This document shows, piece after piece, positions 58,301-64,000 of a stretch of DNA of 64,000 bases (position 1 is the first letter of the stretch; each line of letters opens with the position of its first letter). A program made the position numbers and the translations under genes. Source of the DNA: an uncultured Eubacteriales bacterium (GTDB lineage: Bacteria; Bacillota; Clostridia; TANB77; CAG-508); the NCBI GenBank assembly GCA_949289635.1, contig CASEOS010000006.1, forward strand, positions 1 to 64,000, read 5' to 3'. The notes under the pieces are model-generated. The model worked only from the letters and a program-made list of their open reading frames with translations, was not told the DNA's origin and did not search any database.

Positions 58301-61300
58301 CTGTTTTTTCTTCCCAAGCAAATCCTCTGATTTTAATATATTTTCTTCTGTTTTTATCTGTTATATTGCTTGTACTTTCTGTTCCTTGTTCTGCAGCTGA
58401 TTCAGTAGTATCTGTAGATTTTTGTCTTACTACTTCAATTGTAGCTGATGTTGATAAATCTACAGTTGTTGTTGTTCCATCACTATTTGTTACTTCCCAT
58501 GAAATAAAGTTTGGATCTACATCATAACCAAAATTATCTCCTACTGATATCTCCTCTACTACATAACTACCAATTAATATATTATATATTTGTGCTAAAC
58601 CTTCTTCATCTGTTACAAATATAGTTGCTTCTTCTGGATTATTAGTTGTTGTCATATCATCAAAATGTACTGTTCCCGTTGCAGTTTCTATTGCTGTTAA
58701 GTTTCCTGATGTATCTCTTTGCATTCCAACAACATATCCTGAACTTTGTATTTTTCTCAATAGTAGACGCATATCTATTATATTAACTTGTCCATCACCA
58801 TTAACATCTGCTGCATTTTGTTGTTGTGTTGTAAGATCTGTTTTTCCAGTAACATATCTCAATACTATACTCAAATCTTCTTCTTCTAGATATCCGTTAC
58901 TATTTACATCACCTTTTCCATCAACAAAATCGGCCAGTGCTTCTTGGTCTTCAGCAGATATATTTTTTCTTAATCTAAAACTTACACCTTGTATTTTAGC
59001 ATCATTATCTGCATCTTTCTTTTCAATTCTTAAGTTACCTGTTTGTTTCTCATTTGATAAAGTAAATGATGTAATTTTCCCTGAGTATATCGTTGTTTCT
59101 CCTTTTTCTACTTTTGAATATCCATAATTATTATTTGATATCTCTGTTATTGTATATTTTCCAACTTGTAAATTATCTATATGGATTTTTCCATTTTCAT
59201 CTGTTGTAAATGTTTTATCATATCCTACGGTTGCATTTTGTACACGAATCTTAACACCCTCTAGTTTTATATTCGTATTATCTTTATCTTGTTTTACAAT
59301 GTCTAATGCACCATTGATGTCTTTCCATTCTACTGATTTTGTATCTGTTGTTGTTGTTGTTTCTTCATCTTGTCTATATACAGTAACACCTACTCTTTGA
59401 TATTCATCTCCTTTATTTGGAATGTATACACCATATGCTTTTACTTTTATAGATGATGTTGCACTAACTTCAGCACTATTACTTAATGTTACTTTAGATA
59501 TTCCATTAGCACATTTTGAAGCAGGTATTTTAATATAAAATGTAGCATCTCCTTTTACAGTCATACTTTTTCCTGAACTATCACAAGTACTTGTTCCACT
59601 AATATTATTTCCTTTACTATCTTTTACTTGTATTGTATAACCATTATCATTATTACATTCAATAACAAATGGTCCTAATAAATAATTATTTGCATCTAAT
59701 TTCTTCATGGTAATATTAGAATTTTTCTTAGTTAAATCAATAGATCCTGTTTTTACTGGTGTACTTCGATATGTAACTTCTATACTTGATTCTTCTGTAT
59801 CTAATGTATAATTTCTATTATATGGAGGTGACATATCTGCATTGTGTACTCCATGATTTATACATGCTCCTCTTGGTAGTCCATCATCTATATTATCAAA
59901 ATATGAACCTTTGCCTTCTCTATAATCATCTCCATCAAAATCCCATTGTGTCGTTTCTGGTAAATAGTCTGTGATTGACCCTACTGATAATGATAATGGT
60001 GTTTGTACATATAACACAATCATAAATAATATCATGAACATAGCTATTTTAGAAATTTTTCTAATTTTGATTTTTCCTTTTTTAATGCCAACTATTACAC
60101 CAATTGCGATGAATACTGCCAAAATTGTTCCTATTGAAATATATACGCCTATACCTGTACCAATAGATATGATAATTTCTGCTTTAGAAAAATCATCTTC
60201 TGTTTCAACATGATTTCCTGGTATTGAATCAATATCTTTACCACCACTTGTTGTACCTGCTTCTTGTATTTCTGCTTTATTGATAAAAATTCCTGTATTA
60301 TCAGAAGTCATTGTTTTTGTCGCTGTCAATGTTAAAGTAACACTTTGTCCTGGCTCAATTTTTTGATTTCTGATATTTGTATTTACATATGTATTATCTG
60401 TCTGTTTTGACCAATTTTGTGTCATATTCCCTGCAAGTACAAAACCATCTGGCAAATAGTCAGCTACACTATTTGCATATGCAGTGATTTCTCCTTCATT
60501 GGTTACAATAATTTTATATTCAACAGTTACTTTTGCACCTTCAATTTCTTTTGCTCGAATATCTATTTTGGCTAATTCTGCATTTTCATATCCGTAGACA
60601 GATGTTCTTTGACTTGTTTCTACTGTAACCTGAGAAATAAATTTATCTAATCGTAAATCATAGAATTTATTTTCTATTAATCCCATGTCTATATTACTCA
60701 TGTTATTTTGTAGTGTTAAAATATCTGTTGCTCCTACTGCTACTCTTTCTCCACCAATTGTCATTTCTTGTTTAGAAACATCACAGTTCACTGTATCTGC
60801 TATTCCATTTTTTCTATATTCTGTTAATTCATAATGATTACTATCATATCTGAATATAACAATATATTGTCCTGATTCTAAACCTGTAAAACTATATGCT
60901 CCACTACCATTTGTTTCTTTTTGTGCTTTTACTGTATTAGCATTTTGTGTGTCTAATAACATAACTGTTATACCATTTAATAATTGCTCTGTTGACTGTC
61001 TTTCCCCATCTTTATTTTCATCAATCCATGCTACTCCTGAAATACTATAAGCACCTTCTCCTGGATTTGGGTTATCTGGATTGTCTGGATTTGGATTATC
61101 TGGGTCAGGGTTATCTGGATCTGGATTATCTGGATTGTCTGGATCTTCTGGCTCTATATTATTTACTGGAAGAATTGTATGTGAAATAGTATTAGAAGTC
61201 TTGTCTAATGTAACAATCGCAGTTGGTGCCAAATCTTCCTCTCCTTCTACTTCTTCTAATGTTTCCGTTTGTGAGACAATTCTTGCACTATTTTCAATTT

Positions 61301-64000
61301 TCGTTTCTTCATATACATATCCTGCAGTTGCTATAATTTTAATATTAACTGTTTGTCCTGCTGGAATTAATAATGTTAAATCAATGTTTGGTAATCTGTT
61401 TCCATCTTGATCTGTTGAAATCGCACTAATGTCTAAAGTATTTTCTATTTTTTCATATTCTATATGTGTTGTTGTTACACCTTCTTTATCTGTTACTAAT
61501 TCTGTATGTGGCTCATAATTTTCATATGTAACACTAACAGGGTTAACCTCTTCTGGTAAATAATCTGTTAAATTGACAGATACACTTTTAGAATCTTCAT
61601 TCTCATAATTGCTTCCACCTATATTTTTTACAGTAATATCATATTCAATTTCATCTTCATATGATACTTCTTGTCCTTCTGTTGGTGAAGTCATAGATAT
61701 ACTTGCATTAGCAAATTCATAAAGAATTCTTGTTTCATTGGCATAATATGTATAATCATCTACTAAAACAGAAGATGTTGCAACTAATGTAGTTCCTAAT
61801 CCATCTATATTTTTATTGATTTTTGACTCATCTATATTTCCTTCAAAAGCATAACTCATTTCATTTCTAATAGTTAATTTTGCTGTCACTACATTATCTT
61901 CTGATAATGTAATATTTTCACTTGGTATCACCTCTTGTAAAAGTCCATCATATGATAAATATGTTGGTATAAATGCTTCTGGTAATTTTATTTGTACAGT
62001 TACTTCTTTTCCTTCTGCTCCTTTTAAATAAACATTATAATTCCATTTATTAATTCCATTATCACGTCTAGCATCTACAAATATAGCGGCTTCTGAAGAA
62101 TTTACTACATTTGTTAGTTCCCAATTACTAGTTTCAGTATCTCCTACATAAGATTTTATATTTGTTTTTATTTCTTTTTGCATTTCTCCTTCTGCTAAAT
62201 CATCTACTTGTACTTCATAAAAAACTTCTACTGTCTTTCCTGATTCTATGGTTCCTATATCTATCGTTTTTTCTGTTACGTTATTATCAAAATTATACTT
62301 ATATTCCCCATTATATGAATAATAGTCTGCTTCTAATTCTCCATATGTTACACCATCTGGTATAGAACCTACTATTTTTACATTATTTAATGTTGTATCT
62401 GTCACATTTGTAACTTTAATACTATATTTAATATATTCTCCTTCATAAACAATATCATTATTATCTAATGTATTATCTCCTCTTTTCGCTGTTACTTGTA
62501 CATTTAGACTATTTGTATTTTGTTGTGCTATCAATGTATTAACAACATCTTGTACTACTGTCGCAGTTTCTTCTTGATGATAACTTTGCATTTTAATATC
62601 TTTTTGAATGCTTTTCTCTTCTACTTGTCCATCTAATGTATAAGCATTTGTATAGCTAAAGTTAATTTTATCAAATCCATTTTCAATATCTTTTTTCAAT
62701 ATAATAGTTGCTGGTATCTTTATATCTGTAATTAATTCTAAATCTTTTTCTGTATATTGTGTTTGTTCTCCAACTAAATTAGCGATTATGCTAATTTTTC
62801 CCTCTTCATTTGTTTCTATATATGGTTCTTGTAATTCTAAACCATTTCCATATACAATAGAACTATTGCCTAAAATAACTTTTTCTACTTGGCTTGGTAA
62901 CTCTATTTTTAATTGAGGATTTTTAAATAAATTAAATTGTGCAGATGTTGCATTTAACTGGATATCAAATGTCACTTCATTTTGTTCTTTGTTGGTCCAA
63001 TCACTAGAACTTATATTAATATCTACATTATTTTCTGCTTCTTGAATAGCAATAAGTTCCTCTTTTGTATTTGTATAAACTTCTTTTTCTATCAATTGAT
63101 TTTCTTCATCATTTTCTTCTGCCGGAATAAGTTCCTCATTTATACCTATTATCTTTGTTGTTGTTTTTATATTGACATTTTCTATATCTGTCATTGTATT
63201 TCTAATTTCTTTGATATTTCCAATATATAAAGTTCCCTCACTAACAATCGGACTTGTTTTGATACATAAACTTCTTACATCATTTTCATATGTAACTGTA
63301 ACACTTCCATTTTCTTCTACTGGTGTATCTTTATTAATTGTTACTAGTACATTGTCATTTTCATCTAGAATGTCAATTTGAAAATCTTCTCCTAAAAGAT
63401 CTACTATATTTTGTTTTTCAAATTTTGTTGTTTTATATGTTAATTGATTATGATTTCCTAACTCCTCTATGATTTCTTCATCATTTGTTCTAACATATGT
63501 ATTTTCTTCTGTTATTTCTACTTTTTGATGAGCTTCTTTTTTACTTATATCAACTTTTATAATGTCTGCATATTGGGTATTATATTCTGTCTGATTAATT
63601 ACATTGGATTTCATAAATCCATTATATATGTCTTCTGTATTATGCTCAATAGATGTTATGTCTCCTATATTTTCTGTTACAGTATTTTTTAATTCTCCTT
63701 CTGCATGTATTTCTTTATTCTCATCTGTAAATAAGGTTATTTTTGAAGATATATTTAAAGAAACTTCTCTTTCCACCGGATTGTCTGCATATGTATGATA
63801 ATAGCAAATTAATACATAATCATCTCTACTATTACTATCTGGTATTTTGTCTGAAATCATATTACCATTTTCATCTTGATTATGGATATAAATTGTTACA
63901 ACACCTGTGTCAGGATTATATGAAGCATCTGTATAATTGTCATCTATATTCCCATTCGTTGTTTCAGTCTGATTCATAATCAATTTTACATCATATGGAT
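55362..64000 (-). CDS. Giant surface protein, apparently two anchored proteins fused in one frame, 5'-partial
   Basis: The frame is open past base 64000, so the N-terminus is outside (about 2879 codons visible; the first Met near 63977 is internal). Part 1 (64000 to about 60060) has DUF11/SdrD-like beta modules, a D/P/N-rich linker at 61060-61150, an SdrD-type domain (SISGVAWIDENKDGERQ) and a membrane helix with basic tail (IGVIVGIKKGK). Part 2 begins immediately with a signal-peptide-like segment (KIRKISKIAMFMILF, ATG at 60041), then Cna-B-like domains, a dockerin-like pair (near 58750-58920), SdrD-type domains (GFAWEEK, GTVWEDS) and a C-terminal TPPTG motif, membrane helix and KKKVLKN tail, like a sortase signal. 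No stop lies between the parts. Likely wall-attached; ligand unknown. Confidence 0.8.
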   Translation of the reverse strand, partial: PYDVKLIMNQTETTNGNIDDNYTDASYNPDTGVVTIYIHNQDENGNMISDKIPDSNSRDDYVLICYYHTYADNPVEREVSLNISSKITLFTDENKEIHAEGELKNTVTENIGDITSIEHNTEDIYNGFMKSNVINQTEYNTQYADIIKVDISKKEAHQKVEITEENTYVRTNDEEIIEELGNHNQLTYKTTKFEKQNIVDLLGEDFQIDILDENDNVLVTINKDTPVEENGSVTVTYENDVRSLCIKTSPIVSEGTLYIGNIKEIRNTMTDIENVNIKTTTKIIGINEELIPAEENDEENQLIEKEVYTNTKEELIAIQEAENNVDINISSSDWTNKEQNEVTFDIQLNATSAQFNLFKNPQLKIELPSQVEKVILGNSSIVYGNGLELQEPYIETNEEGKISIIANLVGEQTQYTEKDLELITDIKIPATIILKKDIENGFDKINFSYTNAYTLDGQVEEKSIQKDIKMQSYHQEETATVVQDVVNTLIAQQNTNSLNVQVTAKRGDNTLDNNDIVYEGEYIKYSIKVTNVTDTTLNNVKIVGSIPDGVTYGELEADYYSYNGEYKYNFDNNVTEKTIDIGTIESGKTVEVFYEVQVDDLAEGEMQKEIKTNIKSYVGDTETSNWELTNVVNSSEAAIFVDARRDNGINKWNYNVYLKGAEGKEVTVQIKLPEAFIPTYLSYDGLLQEVIPSENITLSEDNVVTAKLTIRNEMSYAFEGNIDESKINKNIDGLGTTLVATSSVLVDDYTYYANETRILYEFANASISMTSPTEGQEVSYEDEIEYDITVKNIGGSNYENEDSKSVSVNLTDYLPEEVNPVSVTYENYEPHTELVTDKEGVTTTHIEYEKIENTLDISAISTDQDGNRLPNIDLTLLIPAGQTVNIKIIATAGYVYEETKIENSARIVSQTETLEEVEGEEDLAPTAIVTLDKTSNTISHTILPVNNIEPEDPDNPDNPDPDNPDPDNPNPDNPDNPNPGEGAYSISGVAWIDENKDGERQSTEQLLNGITVMLLDTQNANTVKAQKETNGSGAYSFTGLESGQYIVIFRYDSNHYELTEYRKNGIADTVNCDVSKQEMTIGGERVAVGATDILTLQNNMSNIDMGLIENKFYDLRLDKFISQVTVETSQRTSVYGYENAELAKIDIRAKEIEGAKVTVEYKIIVTNEGEITAYANSVADYLPDGFVLAGNMTQNWSKQTDNTYVNTNIRNQKIEPGQSVTLTLTATKTMTSDNTGIFINKAEIQEAGTTSGGKDIDSIPGNHVETEDDFSKAEIIISIGTGIGVYISIGTILAVFIAIGVIVGIKKGKIKIRKISKIAMFMILFMIVLYVQTPLSLSVGSITDYLPETTQWDFDGDDYREGKGSYFDNIDDGLPRGACINHGVHNADMSPPYNRNYTLDTEESSIEVTYRSTPVKTGSIDLTKKNSNITMKKLDANNYLLGPFVIECNNDNGYTIQVKDSKGNNISGTSTCDSSGKSMTVKGDATFYIKIPASKCANGISKVTLSNSAEVSATSSIKVKAYGVYIPNKGDEYQRVGVTVYRQDEETTTTTDTKSVEWKDINGALDIVKQDKDNTNIKLEGVKIRVQNATVGYDKTFTTDENGKIHIDNLQVGKYTITEISNNNYGYSKVEKGETTIYSGKITSFTLSNEKQTGNLRIEKKDADNDAKIQGVSFRLRKNISAEDQEALADFVDGKGDVNSNGYLEEEDLSIVLRYVTGKTDLTTQQQNAADVNGDGQVNIIDMRLLLRKIQSSGYVVGMQRDTSGNLTAIETATGTVHFDDMTTTNNPEEATIFVTDEEGLAQIYNILIGSYVVEEISVGDNFGYDVDPNFISWEVTNSDGTTTTVDLSTSATIEVVRQKSTDTTESAAEQGTESTSNITDKNRRKYIKIRGFAWEEKTDGKNSTKDYIWNSGTEDKRLANVPVRLIDKDGNLMDETITDVNGEYVFGNYDEDANAIKLEIDKLVGAYIEFEYNGMSYQSIAVNPEFNPNTETTSNGNTITKYSGSRNTATDEALRDEFNNCYATISQGAASNTNGDKTYDIRYNYDAENHESHVIYGDNVKYGYDGQKYPISGADEQYTLQAVTSKDETNTNVLCTSLTPDTIRKDAVVEIGGLNLGVEERQMPDLFILQDMQDVQITFNDYTHTYHYAQRFEDPANYIGENVVNEDNTLNVAVRFANKYIDNSYSREVYSADIVYNKQEGNEGKLKVFVTYKLQLTNESSSLFTNLKTLTNYYDARYENVVVRDENGNMLESQIDDNYNQNGLKKVNIQTNYQIPDGQTRELTITYQLNNDAINSILNEELTLDSITEVSSYSTYSDSDYSVPYAGIDIDSAPDTIEPKIVDNKVNITDTMEDDTDKAPSLILNVKEGRKIQGTVWEDSAREELLEQTGYGKERKGNGIYETTENVVNKVKVELLTVTDTGDYELAQLYQWNPNTLEESTVRAETTTNEQGTYEFSGVIPSNYVIRYTYGDNSVIVDPSGNTVKNVEVDKYKSTIYRGGNKEAVEAMTDYWYRGETSNIEGVQRLSDAKDNEEFVENRITEEDISYETVLTNGGITEVSADTRMFDIKLDFDINLDNFSTYADSINGQLKFVFDNIDFGIIERPKQSLIVDKQIANIQIVLTNGNELINGDPRSQNLSGVKTLDDDVYIEIDNEIIQGATLRITYEISVDNSNCEIDYNNEDYYIYGTVPDGNAGWKIATVIDMFDYLPEDLVLQSTEGNNWERIDITSDMKDKLLADVIYDEVKGRQNIIHLANPIFENMVPGSEAVDTSMVVSKQLSPSSDDLTYENDIEIIKLKGRKTYDSIPGNYNPTTNESYDPYTDTYKGDELDDDKVEITITPPTGENRTYWIYGIIGISILIIMSVGIVIIKKKVLKN

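Noticed and set aside
61060..61150. Short tandem DNA repeat that could suggest a CRISPR array or recombination site
   Set aside because: It is the coding sequence of a D/P/N-rich linker within the giant surface protein; units are only 9-18 bases with no spacers.

Overview
The window looks like a chromosomal segment of a very AT-rich, endospore-forming member of the Clostridia. The evidence is the low-GC codon use, the sporulation genes (spoIIE, a Spo0E-like gene, a DacF-type carboxypeptidase), the Gram-positive gene set (plsX-acpP, gdpP-rplI-dnaB, tilS, ftsH, a G5/3D cell-wall protein) and Gram-positive anchored surface proteins. An uncultured gut lineage is plausible, but that is inference. 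Almost all housekeeping genes lie on the minus strand. Intrinsic terminators and near-consensus sigma-A promoters are easy to see.

Layout: 1-2400 holds the start of a thioester-domain surface protein (its C-terminus is outside). 2.7-5.6 kb holds a DacF-type carboxypeptidase (+) facing acpP and plsX (-). 5.7-11.0 kb is the str operon rpsL-rpsG-fusA-tuf (-); tuf carries a frameshifting internal deletion. 11.3-11.7 kb is a GC-richer membrane-protein gene (+). 11.8-15.2 kb holds two paralogous coiled-coil proteins of unknown function. 15.3-26.3 kb holds trmFO, a SWIM-SNF2 helicase, a Spo0E-like gene, an M16 peptidase pair, rpsU, a DnaJ-domain membrane protein and ftsH. 26.5-32.6 kb is the gdpP-rplI-dnaB-tilS group with a REP-associated tyrosine transposase (RAYT) gene inserted between dnaB and tilS. 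32.8-34.0 kb is a prepilin-like secreted protein. 34.0-41.8 kb is rpoB-rpoC. 42.3-49.6 kb holds small housekeeping genes (a transporter pair, exoA, a 3D-domain protein, lemA-htpX, tatD, acpS). 49.7-55.0 kb holds a tail-anchored unknown, a WG-repeat protein and spoIIE. 55.4-64.0 kb is one giant reading frame that looks like two surface proteins fused end to end.

Two layers of non-coding structure stand out. First, a family of about 125-nt long-hairpin elements sits directly behind the stop codons of rpsL, rpsG and rpoB and shortly behind that of fusA. It thus fills every intercistronic gap of the str and rpoBC operons. The four copies share core motifs, their outer stems differ in sequence but keep pairing, and their arm differences are G.U-compatible only when read from the + strand, antisense to the genes. 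I do not recognise it as a described element and consider it the best candidate for something new. Second, a modular REP/REPIN-like repeat family with a constant GGGAC(G) core and variable stems is scattered at gene ends. It has invaded the tilS coding sequence in frame and lies at the 5' end of rpoC. It occurs with a RAYT gene, its likely mobiliser. Several large foldbacks (about 280-350 nt) appear to be larger relatives.
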